This document shows positions 1 to 8,512 of a DNA stretch of 55,847 bases, piece by piece. The position numbers and the translations under genes are program-made. The DNA comes from an uncultured Bacteroidales bacterium (GTDB taxonomy: Bacteria > Bacteroidota > Bacteroidia > Bacteroidales > WCHB1-69), in assembly GCA_900319925.1 (NCBI GenBank), contig ONQE01000004.1:10343-66189 (forward strand). Reading direction: 5' to 3'. The notes under the pieces were generated by a model. That model was not told where the DNA came from and did not search any database. It was given only the letters and a program-made list of their open reading frames with translations. Position 1 is the first letter of the stretch. Every line of letters starts with the position of its first letter.

Positions 1-745
1 CATTCTCAGTCGTCCGTTCCATCACCTCCTTCACGGAGACATCCATGATTTCGGCGATCTTCTGAGCGATGAGGGGAATGTAGCTGCTCTCGTTGGGAGT
101 GCCTCGGTGCGGGGTCGGGGCGAGATAGGGCGCGTCCGTCTCCAATACGATATGGTCGAGGCCGACCTTCGGGACCAGCTCCTGCAACTTGCTGTTCTTG
201 AACGTCACGATGCCGCCGATGCCGATGGCGAAACCGTGGCGCGCCGCCCAGTCCGCCTCCTGGATGCCGCCCGAGAAACAGTGAAGCACGCCGCGCAACG
301 AACCCACCGCGTAGCTGTCCAGAATCGGGATGGCCTCGCTGTAGCCGTTGCGGATGTGCAGCGACAAGGGCAGACGGCGATCGCGGGCCCAGTCCAACTG
401 CCGGCGGAACACAATCTGCTGTTCCTGCTCGAAATCGCGGTCGTGGTAGTAGTCCAACCCGATCTCGCCGACCCCCACAATGTTGCGGTCGCCGAAGTGG
501 GTCTCCAACTCCGCGAGCTGCGCCTCGTAGTCCTCCTTCACATCGGAAGGATGCAGCCCGACGAGCCCGAAAACATTGTCCGGAAACATCTCCACCGCCT
601 CGGCGATCATCGGCGGCGTGTTCACATCCACGCAGGCGAGCAGCACCCGCTCCACCTTCGCATCGACCGCCCGCTGAATCACCTCCCGCAGGTCCTCCGG
701 ATAATACTCACGATAAAGATGAGCATGCGTATCTATATAAAACAT
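1..745 (-). CDS. tatD: TatD family metal-dependent hydrolase (partial, 3' end outside window)
   Basis: Read on the minus strand, an open frame runs from the ATG at 745 off the left edge, giving 248 codons with no stop. The family is TIM-barrel, metal-dependent 3'-5' DNases/deoxyribonucleases of about 255-265 residues, so only the last 10-20 residues are missing. Visible motifs are IDTHAHLY at residues 4-11 (the metal-binding HxH), GEIGLDYY with its metal-ligand Glu, LHIRN and LHCFSGG with ligand His residues, and ETDAPYLAP with the conserved Asp. All expected metal ligands are present, so the enzyme looks intact as far as it can be seen. The exact substrate (DNA repair, DNA turnover) cannot be judged from sequence. 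The gene lies upstream of nothing visible in its own direction. The MATE gene ends just before it, separated by a short heptamer array. Confidence 0.93.
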   Translation of the reverse strand, partial: MFYIDTHAHLYREYYPEDLREVIQRAVDAKVERVLLACVDVNTPPMIAEAVEMFPDNVFGLVGLHPSDVKEDYEAQLAELETHFGDRNIVGVGEIGLDYYHDRDFEQEQQIVFRRQLDWARDRRLPLSLHIRNGYSEAIPILDSYAVGSLRGVLHCFSGGIQEADWAARHGFAIGIGGIVTFKNSKLQELVPKVGLDHIVLETDAPYLAPTPHRGTPNESSYIPLIAQKIAEIMDVSVKEVMERTTEN

Positions 746-758
746 CGGTTACTGAGTT

Positions 759-786
759 TAACTACTAACTACTAACTACTAACTGA
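759..786. repeat. Heptamer array A1 (TAACTAC type, 4 units)
   Basis: Three exact TAACTAC units and a TAACTGA unit lie head to tail. Read on the minus strand, the array supplies the last codons (V-S-S) and the TAG stop of the MATE gene, then continues into the gap before tatD. It belongs to the same family as the arrays at 2229, 12592, 26377, 45104 and 55263. Confidence 0.9.
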
Positions 787-2139
787 AAACACCTTCCTCT
801 GTGTGAACAGCAGCACGGCAGCCAGCACCGCGCCGAGGACATCGGAGATCGTGAGGGAGAGCCAGATGCCGTGAAGACCGTCCCAGCCGGCCTCTAAGAA
901 GAGCAACGGGATGAGGAGGCTCATGGGCACCAAGAAGATGACCTGCCGCGAAAGGCTCGTCACGATGGCCACCCAAGGCTTGTCAATGGACTGGAAGAAG
1001 TTGGAGTTCACAATCGTGAAGCCGATGAGCGGGAACATCACCATACTGTAGCGAAGAGCCGTCTTGCCGATCTCGATGAGCTGCTGGTCGGTGGTGAACA
1101 CGCGCATCATCGTGCGCGGGATGATGCAGGAGACCACGCTGCCGACCAATCCGATGGCCACGCAGACCCACATCGTGAGGCCATAGACGTGCTTCAGGCG
1201 GTTGCCGTGACCCGCACCGTAGTTATAACCCGCAATCGGCTGCATGCCCTGGCACACACCGATAATCATGAGTACCAAGAAGTTACCGTACGTATTGCAG
1301 ATACCGTAGGCCCCCACCGCGAGGTCGCCGCCATAACGCAGCAGCTGCCGGTTGAGGATGCCCACCACTCCCGCAGCCGCCAGGTTCATCAGGAACGGGC
1401 TCATGCCGATGAGCGTGATGTTGCGGAAGATATAGCCCCGCAGCTTCCAGGCGTGCGCACGGAAACGAATGAAGGCATCGGGCTGCACGAAATGGAGCAC
1501 CGAGACCAACGCCATGCAGAAAATAGAGATTGTGGAGGCGATGGCCGCCCCTTTGATGCCCATACCGAGGGCGAAGATGAAAATCGGGTCGAGGATGATG
1601 TTGAGCACCGCACCGCCAGCCATGATGAGCATCGACTTGGTGGGGTAGCCCGAGGCACGGATCAGACCGGTGAGGTTGAAGGTGACGGTGATGAGGAACA
1701 TGCCCGGCAGAATGTAGATCATATACTCGTGAGCGTAGGCCACTGTCTCCGCCGTCGCGCCGAACATCATCAGGATGCGATCCATGAAGAGGTAAATGCA
1801 CGTCACCACGACACCGCTCAATATCAACGTGAATACCAAGCTATTGCCGAGAATATTCTCCGCCCACTCCTTGTCTTTGCGACCCAAGACGATGGACATC
1901 CGCGAGGCGGAGCCCACCCCGATGAGCGAGCCGAAGGCGTGGATGATGTTCATCAGCGGGAAGGTGATGGCCAAGCCGGCGATGGCCAGCGCCCCCACCC
2001 CGCGCCCGATGAAGATGCGGTCCACTATATTATATATAGAGGCGATGACCTGGCTGATCACCGCCGGCAGCGCATACTTCCACAGCAGCGCCCCAATGTC
2101 GCGAGTCTCAAGTTCCCTTGTCCTGTCTGTCGTTTCCAA
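772..2139 (-). CDS. MATE family efflux transporter
   Basis: This 455-residue polytopic membrane protein has the usual length and layout of a MATE exporter: two bundles of six helices, which extrude drugs or metabolites using an H+ or Na+ gradient across the inner membrane. The N-terminal region ALPAVISQVIASIYNIVDR and the following FIGRGVGALAIAGLAITFP match the first two helices of the family. A second, weaker repeat of this pattern starts around residue 240 (GMSPFLMNLAAAGVVGILNR). The substrate cannot be inferred. A promoter-like TATCTTCG lies at 2180-2187 on the minus strand. The last codons and the stop come from a TAACTAC heptamer array, so the natural C-terminus may have been altered by the repeat. 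Confidence 0.93.
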   Translation of the reverse strand: METTDRTRELETRDIGALLWKYALPAVISQVIASIYNIVDRIFIGRGVGALAIAGLAITFPLMNIIHAFGSLIGVGSASRMSIVLGRKDKEWAENILGNSLVFTLILSGVVVTCIYLFMDRILMMFGATAETVAYAHEYMIYILPGMFLITVTFNLTGLIRASGYPTKSMLIMAGGAVLNIILDPIFIFALGMGIKGAAIASTISIFCMALVSVLHFVQPDAFIRFRAHAWKLRGYIFRNITLIGMSPFLMNLAAAGVVGILNRQLLRYGGDLAVGAYGICNTYGNFLVLMIIGVCQGMQPIAGYNYGAGHGNRLKHVYGLTMWVCVAIGLVGSVVSCIIPRTMMRVFTTDQQLIEIGKTALRYSMVMFPLIGFTIVNSNFFQSIDKPWVAIVTSLSRQVIFLVPMSLLIPLLFLEAGWDGLHGIWLSLTISDVLGAVLAAVLLFTQRKVFSVSS

Positions 2140-2179
2140 TACTGTACTATACTATATTAAGGTGCATAAAAACAAACCG

Positions 2180-2187
2180 CGAAGATA
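2180..2187 (-). promoter_or_regulatory. Promoter -7 element of the MATE gene (variant)
   Basis: Minus-strand TATCTTCG departs by one base from the Bacteroidetes TAnnTTTG consensus. It follows an A-rich tract and GTG, the same context seen before several other genes here. The MATE start is about 40 bases downstream. Confidence 0.5.
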
Positions 2188-2199
2188 CACTTTTTTTTG

Positions 2200-2227
2200 G
2201 TTTACCGTTTACTGTTTATGGTTTACA
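2200..2227. repeat. Heptamer array D (GTTTACN type, 4 units)
   Basis: Four consecutive 7-bp units read GTTTACC, GTTTACT, GTTTATG and GTTTACA. Array A2 follows one base later. The period matches the other arrays although the sequence is different. Confidence 0.8.
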
Positions 2228-2228
2228 A

Positions 2229-2277
2229 TAACTACTAACTACTAACTGCTAACTGCTAACTACTAACTGCTAACTAT
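2229..2277. repeat. Heptamer array A2 (TAACTAC/TAACTGC, 7 units)
   Basis: Seven perfect-period units lie in the order TAACTAC, TAACTAC, TAACTGC, TAACTGC, TAACTAC, TAACTGC, TAACTAT. The sixth base varies between A and G while the rest is constant. This array lies in a divergent promoter region, so the repeats are not confined to 3' ends. Confidence 0.93.
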
Positions 2278-2375
2278 GTAACCTTTCCCCCTCCCATCCG
2301 TACACTCCCACACGGAAAGTTATGAACATTTTGTGGATATTTTTTTCAAAATGGTATAACGTAACAAAAAAATTG

Positions 2376-2383
2376 TACTTTTG
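2376..2383 (+). promoter_or_regulatory. Promoter -7 element (TACTTTTG)
   Basis: TACTTTTG matches the Bacteroidetes TAnnTTTG -7 consensus and lies about 100 bases before the secreted-protein start at 2487. Confidence 0.7.
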
Positions 2384-2486
2384 CAGGTCAAATTTTCGCG
2401 AACTGTCTGCAAAGCAATTTACGAAAAATAGAGTTGTAACGAATTGATATTAAATGAATTATATTAGTAACAAAAAAATTAAAGAC

Positions 2487-5400
2487 ATGACGAAAAAACA
2501 TCTATTCCAGAACGGACTGGCATTATTCGTATGCCTGTTCCTGTTTGCGGGTGCGGTTTTCGCGCAGACGCAGACTGAAGTGGTGCAAGTCAAGAATGAC
2601 GACACCTGGACTGTTCCCAGCGATGTACACGTCACCTCCGTGACCTTCGAGGCCTGGGGTGGCGGCGGTGCCGGCGGATTCACCACGGGCGGCCACGACG
2701 TAACAGACCTGATGGTCTCTGGTGGTGGCGGCGGCGGCGCATACGGCAAAACAACCATCAACAACCCCACTGCAGGGGAAGTGTTCACCATCACAGTCGG
2801 TGCTGGCGGTTATAACACTGCAGACGACGACAACTCCATCCTTTGCCCTCTTGCTTGCTACAAAAACCATCGTTGGCAGAACGGTGGCACTTCGACTGTG
2901 AAAAGAGGAACGACCACCATTTTGGAAGCTTTGGGCGGTAACACTTGCTCTGGTATTGATAATCTCGTTGGTGCTGAAGGTGGTGCTGCGACAGGTGCCG
3001 GTGACCTTCACTATGCCGGTGGTAAAGGCGGTAACGCTTCCTACGATTGCCCTGAGTCCATCTGGCCGTATGCCCAGCTTGCAGGTCGCAGATCTACCGG
3101 CAGTGGCGGCGGCGCGGCGGGCCCCAATGGAAACGGCGGCGCTGCACAGGATGCCACCTGCAGTGCTAATGGTGGCTGGCAAGCCGGCGGTACCGCTGGC
3201 GGTGGTTTTGCTGGCAGAGGCGGCGAAGGCACTTCAGACCATAACGACGTGCTTGGCGGCAAACCCGTCGGCAATCCCGGTCTTAACTACGGTGGCGGCG
3301 GTGCTGGCTCCAAGACTTGGAGATCCTGGCACTCCGGTGGCAACGGCGCTCCTGGTATCGTGGTCATCACCTACACCTACGTCAACGAGTCCATCACGGT
3401 TGAAGACGCTGAAGAATACCTCTGCTCCAACGCTACGGGCTATACCAGCTACAACATCCCGCTCAACATCCAAGCCAGCGGGTTCCAGGTCAAAGACGCC
3501 AACCCCAACAACATCGGCTACGATAATATCGTTGCCGAAACCGGCCTTGACTACACCACCCCCACCATCAGCTACAATAACGACGAAGCCACTTGGTACA
3601 TCAGAGGTACTTTCCGCAACAACACCAACAACACCCTCACCCTCACCATCCCCGCAACGGCTTTTGCCCCGAGCGGCACCGTTTGGGATGAATACACCGT
3701 CACCATCCACGCCTACGGCAAACTCAACGGCGGTTTAATTAAGAGAGACCAGTATCTGTGCTATCAACAAGAAGTCTCTCAGCTTGTCAATGTTGCTTCC
3801 GCCACCGGCGGCAAGAACAGCGCCAACCCCACCTACCAATGGAGCTATTCAAACTCCGAGTACGGCACCTACACCGATATTGATGGCGCTACGAACGAAT
3901 ACTACACCCCCACACAGACGGGCGGCCACCTCTTCTACAAAAGAGCAGTCGTTGACGAATGCGGTACCGCATACGCTCATGATAATGATTCCCAAATCTT
4001 CGACAACGTCGAGATTGTGAACCCCAACCCGATGAATCCCGGTATGATTGAGGAGGAATCTCCCACCATTTGCGGCAACGAGCCTTTCAATGAAACGATT
4101 TACTCCCACTTCTCCGGCGCCATCCCTGTAGGTTCCTTCGGAATCGAAATCTACTGGCAGCGCAAAGTGAATGACGGCGATTGGGAATATATTCCCGGCG
4201 CAATGTCAACCGGATATGTTGTCGGCCTCACACCTGGCGATGGACTGATGGTGCCGGGTAATGTCATCCAATACAGATATATGGTGTCTCTGATGGAAGG
4301 ATATGCAACTTGCGAAAGAATCCCCTCTAACAATGTTTACACCGTTACAATAGGTACTGAGACGGACTACACCGACCAATTCCCGGATGTGAACATCACC
4401 CTTTGGTACGGCGCTTGCGACACCAGCATCGCCAACCTCACGGCTCCTGTCCTCGATCCCACCCCCGTGTCCATCACCCGCGTCGATAACATCGACAGAG
4501 TCGGTGTCGAACCGGGCGAATACACCATCACCTGGAGCGTGGTCGCCGACGACTGTGGCGGCGCTATGGAGTACAACCAGACCGTCAAGGTGGAATACCC
4601 GAAATGCGGTACGCTGGAAGAACCCTACATCGTGAAAGACCTCGAAGGCAACGAGTACAACACCATCCGCATCGGCTGCGAGTGCTGGTTGGCTGAGAAC
4701 CTCCGCACCAGCGCCCCCAACGCATCCTATTACAATGACGATGATGCCAACGAGAACTTCGGCAGACTCTACAACTGGAACGATGCCATTGGCGACAACA
4801 ACGCCGTGATGGAAACCAAGCTTGGCACCACCTACATTGAAGGCGTTTGCCCCGTTGGCTGGGCTATCCCGACTGTCGCCCAATACAACACGATGATGAG
4901 CAACGTCGAGGGCGTTGACGCCATCAAGTCTGACGACCAGAGCACCTGGCTGCCCGGCAACGCCGGTACCAATGCCGCCGGTTTCGCCGCTATGGGCGCC
5001 GGTTACTACGAGGCCATGCAATACCAGAGACAACTCGGTTACACCTACTTCTGGACTGCCGACCTTAACCCGAGCAACAACACCGTGGCCAAAGTCATGG
5101 AGCTCCGCTGCGGTTGTGACGAACTCACCTGCACCGAAAAGAGCAAAGAGGCCAAGGTCAGCGTGCGCTGCGTGAAAGTGGAACCCCTCAACTATGCCAT
5201 GATCAACATCGCCTTCGATATGCATGATGATGGAACAGGTCTTCTTTCTGGCTGGGATGGCGGCTACATTCTTGTGGAATACGGTTCAAGCCAAGTCCTT
5301 ATGACTGTATCTCATGAACAAAATGTCTGCCAACTGCCCGTGCCAAAAGGCTCTGACGTAACGCTCACCTGGAGTTCTTGGGTCTATGATGGCGATTTTG

Positions 5401-5828
5401 ATGATCAAGTTTCCTTTACCGTAACAAACGAAGAAACCGGTGAGGTGTTAGCCACCAGTGAAAACCTTCAAGAAGGCGTGATTGCCAATTTCCACGTGAA
5501 GGGCAAGAGCGTTCCCGAAGATTTCCAGAATGTGGAATTCATCCTCAACGATTCCTGGGGTGATCAATGGAACGGCGGTGCTATGCTGCAAGTGAACTAC
5601 GGTAGTGGTATTTTGAACCTCACAGAGTCAGATACAGAGGGATATTTCGACTATCACAACCTTGTAGCTTTGCCCGTTGGAAGCCACATCATCTTGAATT
5701 GGGTGCCTGGCACTTATGACGAAGAGATTTCCATCCGAGTAAAATACGAAGGAAGTAGCGATGTGTTGTATGAGGCTACGGAACCCGCAGCAGGCCAACT
5801 CTTCGAATTCGACGTCGAAAAACAATAA
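2487..5828 (+). CDS. Secreted Gly-rich / FISUMP-domain surface protein
   Basis: I place the start at 2487 rather than the in-frame ATG at 2454, because MTKKHLFQNGLALFVCLF begins a standard signal peptide ending near VFAQ; this gives 1113 residues. The order is: a glycine-rich domain (about residues 35-300, with runs such as WGGGGAGG and GGGGGGAYG); an Ig-like middle region with paired cysteines; a FISUMP domain (about 720-895) with the signatures ECWLAENLRT, GRLYNWNDA, CPVGWAIPT and VSVRCVK; and two tandem copies of a C-terminal domain with DxWGDQWNGGAML-like cores near residues 908 and 1012. FISUMP domains are common in surface or adhesin-like proteins of Bacteroidetes and Fibrobacter, but their function is unknown. 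I see no type IX sorting domain at the C-terminus. Export is inferred, anchoring is not known. A strong terminator follows. Confidence 0.85.
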   Translation: MTKKHLFQNGLALFVCLFLFAGAVFAQTQTEVVQVKNDDTWTVPSDVHVTSVTFEAWGGGGAGGFTTGGHDVTDLMVSGGGGGGAYGKTTINNPTAGEVFTITVGAGGYNTADDDNSILCPLACYKNHRWQNGGTSTVKRGTTTILEALGGNTCSGIDNLVGAEGGAATGAGDLHYAGGKGGNASYDCPESIWPYAQLAGRRSTGSGGGAAGPNGNGGAAQDATCSANGGWQAGGTAGGGFAGRGGEGTSDHNDVLGGKPVGNPGLNYGGGGAGSKTWRSWHSGGNGAPGIVVITYTYVNESITVEDAEEYLCSNATGYTSYNIPLNIQASGFQVKDANPNNIGYDNIVAETGLDYTTPTISYNNDEATWYIRGTFRNNTNNTLTLTIPATAFAPSGTVWDEYTVTIHAYGKLNGGLIKRDQYLCYQQEVSQLVNVASATGGKNSANPTYQWSYSNSEYGTYTDIDGATNEYYTPTQTGGHLFYKRAVVDECGTAYAHDNDSQIFDNVEIVNPNPMNPGMIEEESPTICGNEPFNETIYSHFSGAIPVGSFGIEIYWQRKVNDGDWEYIPGAMSTGYVVGLTPGDGLMVPGNVIQYRYMVSLMEGYATCERIPSNNVYTVTIGTETDYTDQFPDVNITLWYGACDTSIANLTAPVLDPTPVSITRVDNIDRVGVEPGEYTITWSVVADDCGGAMEYNQTVKVEYPKCGTLEEPYIVKDLEGNEYNTIRIGCECWLAENLRTSAPNASYYNDDDANENFGRLYNWNDAIGDNNAVMETKLGTTYIEGVCPVGWAIPTVAQYNTMMSNVEGVDAIKSDDQSTWLPGNAGTNAAGFAAMGAGYYEAMQYQRQLGYTYFWTADLNPSNNTVAKVMELRCGCDELTCTEKSKEAKVSVRCVKVEPLNYAMINIAFDMHDDGTGLLSGWDGGYILVEYGSSQVLMTVSHEQNVCQLPVPKGSDVTLTWSSWVYDGDFDDQVSFTVTNEETGEVLATSENLQEGVIANFHVKGKSVPEDFQNVEFILNDSWGDQWNGGAMLQVNYGSGILNLTESDTEGYFDYHNLVALPVGSHIILNWVPGTYDEEISIRVKYEGSSDVLYEATEPAAGQLFEFDVEKQ

Positions 5829-5852
5829 GTTGTCTTAACAACATATACCAAT

Positions 5853-5887
5853 AAAAAAGGGTTGCCGGAAACGGCAACCCTTTTTTT
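5853..5887 (+). terminator. Rho-independent terminator of the secreted-protein gene
   Basis: The stem is GGGTTGCCG paired with CGGCAACCC across a GAAA tetraloop (5859-5880), followed by seven T residues. An A-run precedes the stem. Confidence 0.95.
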
Positions 5888-5908
5888 GTTTATGGGTTAT
5901 GGGTTATA
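5888..5908. repeat. Heptamer array B1 (GGTTATG type, 3 units)
   Basis: Three 7-bp units (GTTTATG, GGTTATG, GGTTATA) lie immediately downstream of the terminator T-run. They are related to the CCATAAC units of the other B arrays, read in the opposite orientation. Confidence 0.7.
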
Positions 5909-5981
5909 GTATAACCATTAGACCTATTGAACAAGACTTAAACAAGAGTAGTCGACTCCACGTAAGACACCTACCTACGCA

Positions 5982-6069
5982 CCTATGTTCATGAGCCGAT
6001 GAACCTATGTTCGTGAGCCGATGAGTATATTCTCATAAGCCGATGTGTATATTCTCGTGAGCCCATGAG
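5982..6069. repeat. Four tandem 22-bp repeat units
   Basis: Four units start at 5982, 6004, 6026 and 6048. Units 1 and 2 begin CCTATGTTC, units 3 and 4 begin TATATTCTC, and all four share the core (A/G)T(A/G)AGCC(G/C)ATG. The exact 22-bp spacing over 88 bp argues for duplication, not chance. No spacer-repeat structure is present, so it is not a CRISPR array. Confidence 0.85.
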
Positions 6070-6094
6070 TTAACGTGATATATATACTTCGTGA

Positions 6095-6199
6095 AGAAAT
6101 TATAGAAAATCCTATCTGAATGCCGACTTCGATTACGCCAATGACATCAACAACTACTGCGAAAAACGAATACTCCCAAACACCTACGCCAAGCCTTAA
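6095..6199 (+). pseudogene. Remnant C-terminal fragment of an unidentified gene
   Basis: This open stretch of 34 codons has no start codon and is preceded directly by an in-frame TGA. It uses GC-ending codons (CTG, GCC, GAC, TTC, TAC, ATC, AAC) as local genes do, unlike the AT-rich DNA around it. The peptide includes YLNADFDYAND and EKRILPNTYAKP. Its TAA stop at 6197-6199 lies in the first unit of a heptamer array, the same arrangement seen at intact genes here. I do not recognise the family. Confidence 0.4.
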
Positions 6200-6242
6200 C
6201 CCTTAAACCATAACCCTTAAACCTTAAACCATAACCCTTAAA
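6194..6242. repeat. Heptamer array B2 (CCTTAAA/CCATAAC, 7 units)
   Basis: Seven phase-perfect units read CCTTAAC, CCTTAAA, CCATAAC, CCTTAAA, CCTTAAA, CCATAAC, CCTTAAA. The last unit contains the TAA stop of the minus-strand nfnAB gene (6238-6240), and the first contains the TAA stop of the plus-strand remnant (6197-6199). The array thus lies between two convergent stop codons. Confidence 0.93.
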
Positions 6243-8511
6243 CCATCCTCAGGTACTCATCTATCGCCTTCGCCGCGCTCTTGCCCGCACCCATGGCGAG
6301 AATCACCGTGGCGGCACCCGAAACGATGTCGCCGCCAGCAAAGACTCCCTTTCGGGAGGTGACACCGCTCTCGTCGGCTACTATGCAGCCATGCTTGTTG
6401 ACATCCAACCCTTGCGTAGTAGTGTAGATCAGCGGATTGGGCGACGTGCCGATGGACATAATAACCATATCGGTCTCCAAGGTGAACTCCGAACCGGGTA
6501 CCGGCACCGGACGACGGCGACCTGAAGCGTCAGGCTCCGTCAGCTCCATACGCTGGCACTCCATACTGCAGACCCAACCCTTCTCATCCCCGTTGATCTT
6601 CACCGGACTGGTAAGCATCTCAAAACGGATGCCCTCCTCCTTGGCGTGATGCACCTCCTCGAGACGGGCAGGCAGCTCCGCTTCGGAACGGCGGTACACG
6701 ATAGTCACGTCGGCACCGAGACGGACGGCCGTACGGGCCGCATCCATCGCCACGTTGCCACCTCCGATCACCGTCACCTTTTTGCCGACATAGTTCGGGG
6801 TTTCGTATTTATCCTTGTAGGCGAACAGCAGGTTGTTGCGCGTCAGGAACTCGTTGGCCGAGACAACGCCGCACAGGTTTTCGCCTTCGATGTTCATAAA
6901 ATTCGGGAAGCCGGCACCCGTGGCCACAAAGACCGCATCGTACTCCCAACGATCCATCAGGTCGTCCACAGACATAGTACGGCCTATCACGACGTCGCTC
7001 TCGAAGCGGACGCCGAGGTCCTTGATGGTCTCGATTTCCGGCTTGACGATGTCCTTCTTCGGGAGACGGAACTCGGGGATGCCATAGACCAACACACCGC
7101 CGAACTCGTGCAGCGCTTCGTACACCGTGACGTCATAGCCCATACAGCGAAGCTCCTTGGCGCAGGTGAGACCGGCAGGACCGCTGCCCACCACCGCCAC
7201 CTTGAGTCCCCGCTTGACGAGCGGCTTCTGGGCGTTGATCTGGTGCTGCATCGACCAGTCGCCGATAAAGCGCTCGAGCTTGCCGATAGCCACGGCATCA
7301 CCCTTGCGACCGAGCACGCAACGGCCTTCGCACTGGCTCTCCTGCGGGCACACACGTCCGCACACCGACGGTAAGGCTGTATCCTCGCGAAGGAGCGTCG
7401 CAGATTCCGCGAACTTGCCCTCCTTGATGAGCGAGATGAAATCGGGAATGCGGATGTGCACCGGGCAGCCCTCCATGCAGAGCGGACGCTTGCAGTTGAG
7501 ACAGCGACGCGCCTCCTCCACAGCCTCCTCGGCATTGTAGCCGTAGCAGACCTCACGGAAGTTCTTGCGCCGCACTTCGGGAGCCTGCTCGCGCACGGGC
7601 ACCCGCGACTTGGGCGGCAGCTCCTCATGGGTGATCCCACCGATATGGCATTGGTGGTTCTCACGCAACTCCTCTTCCTCCAATAATTTACGTCCTTCAA
7701 TATGGTCATACATGGCCTGACGGTGCATACATTCGTCGAAATTGATGAGCGCCCCGTCAAACTCGGGACCATCCACACAGGTGAACTTAGTCTGCCCACC
7801 CACCTGAACACGGCAGGCACCGCACATACCCGTGCCATCGACCATCAGCGAGTTGAGGCTGACCACGCAAGGGATGCCCAACTCCTTGGCCTTGAGAGTC
7901 ACGAACTTCATCATGATCATCGGGCCGATGGCGGTAATCTCGTCGTAACGGCGGCGTTCCTCCTTGACGAGCTTCACCAACATATCGGTGACCGTGCCCT
8001 TGAACCCCATAGAACCGTCGTCGGTGGCGATATAGAGATTATGGGTGATCTTCCGGAACTGCTCGATGTAGAACAGCAGCGAAGCGTTGCGGGCCCCGAT
8101 GATGACATCGCACTCCAGTCCGTGTTGTGACATCCACTTTACCAATGGAAAGACCGGCGCGATGCCAACACCTCCCGCTATGAAACAGTATCTCGACCGC
8201 CGCAGCGTCCCGATAGGACGATGGATGAAGGCCGAGGGGTTGCCCAAGGGACCTACCACATCGTGGAAGAAGCCTCCGACGGGAAATGAGACAATCTTCC
8301 GTGTGGAGACACCTATCGCTTTGATTACCAACGTGATGGTACCGTCAGGCAGGAACGTGTCACTGACGGTGAGGGGTATGCGCTCGGCGGTCTCGTTGGC
8401 TTTGACGATGACAAACTGCCCGGGCAATACGGACTGCGCAATCTTGGGCGCTTCGACTTCCATCAGGAACGTGTCCTGGCCTAATTCTTCCTTTTTGACG
8501 ATCTTATACAT
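6238..8511 (-). CDS. Fused NfnAB-type NAD(P)H:ferredoxin oxidoreductase / glutamate-synthase-like protein
   Basis: This single 757-residue chain joins two proteins that are separate subunits in many bacteria. The N-terminal 280 residues form a ferredoxin-NADP reductase-like FAD/NAD module (GGVGIAPVFPLVKW) ending in a [2Fe-2S] cysteine motif (MCGACRVQ, then TCVDGPEF). The remainder is a GltD-like subunit: two cysteine clusters for [4Fe-4S] centres (CLNCKRPLCMEGCP and CGRVCPQESQCEGRC), an FAD Rossmann motif (VVGSGPAGLTCAKEL), an NADPH Rossmann motif (VIGGGNVAMDAARTA) and a C-terminal FAD motif (GVFAGGDIV). The likely role is cytosolic electron bifurcation or transhydrogenation between NADH, NADPH and ferredoxin. 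A sulfide dehydrogenase (SudAB) role cannot be excluded. Heptamer arrays touch both its start and its stop codons. Confidence 0.88.
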   Translation of the reverse strand: MYKIVKKEELGQDTFLMEVEAPKIAQSVLPGQFVIVKANETAERIPLTVSDTFLPDGTITLVIKAIGVSTRKIVSFPVGGFFHDVVGPLGNPSAFIHRPIGTLRRSRYCFIAGGVGIAPVFPLVKWMSQHGLECDVIIGARNASLLFYIEQFRKITHNLYIATDDGSMGFKGTVTDMLVKLVKEERRRYDEITAIGPMIMMKFVTLKAKELGIPCVVSLNSLMVDGTGMCGACRVQVGGQTKFTCVDGPEFDGALINFDECMHRQAMYDHIEGRKLLEEEELRENHQCHIGGITHEELPPKSRVPVREQAPEVRRKNFREVCYGYNAEEAVEEARRCLNCKRPLCMEGCPVHIRIPDFISLIKEGKFAESATLLREDTALPSVCGRVCPQESQCEGRCVLGRKGDAVAIGKLERFIGDWSMQHQINAQKPLVKRGLKVAVVGSGPAGLTCAKELRCMGYDVTVYEALHEFGGVLVYGIPEFRLPKKDIVKPEIETIKDLGVRFESDVVIGRTMSVDDLMDRWEYDAVFVATGAGFPNFMNIEGENLCGVVSANEFLTRNNLLFAYKDKYETPNYVGKKVTVIGGGNVAMDAARTAVRLGADVTIVYRRSEAELPARLEEVHHAKEEGIRFEMLTSPVKINGDEKGWVCSMECQRMELTEPDASGRRRPVPVPGSEFTLETDMVIMSIGTSPNPLIYTTTQGLDVNKHGCIVADESGVTSRKGVFAGGDIVSGAATVILAMGAGKSAAKAIDEYLRMV

Positions 8512-8512
8512 T

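Larger units (their letters stand above)
2140..2486. other. Divergent intergenic region between MATE gene and secreted protein
   Basis: This 347-bp stretch has no gene. It holds the minus-strand promoter for the MATE gene (2180-2187), two heptamer arrays back to back (2200-2227 and 2229-2277), and the plus-strand promoter TACTTTTG at 2376-2383. A 5' leader of roughly 95 bases follows up to the secreted-protein start. I see no conserved riboswitch in the leader. Confidence 0.75.
5829..6237. other. Intergenic region with terminator, 22-bp repeats, gene remnant and heptamers
   Basis: About 410 bp carry no intact gene. From left to right they hold the terminator, a short heptamer array (5888-5908), four 22-bp repeat units (5982-6069), a decayed open frame on the plus strand (6095-6199), and a seven-unit heptamer array (6194-6242) that reaches into the nfnAB stop codon. 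Confidence 0.8.

Noticed and set aside
107-775. A 222-codon plus-strand open frame at the left end
   Set aside because: The opposite strand encodes a TatD protein with all metal ligands; this frame is its shadow.
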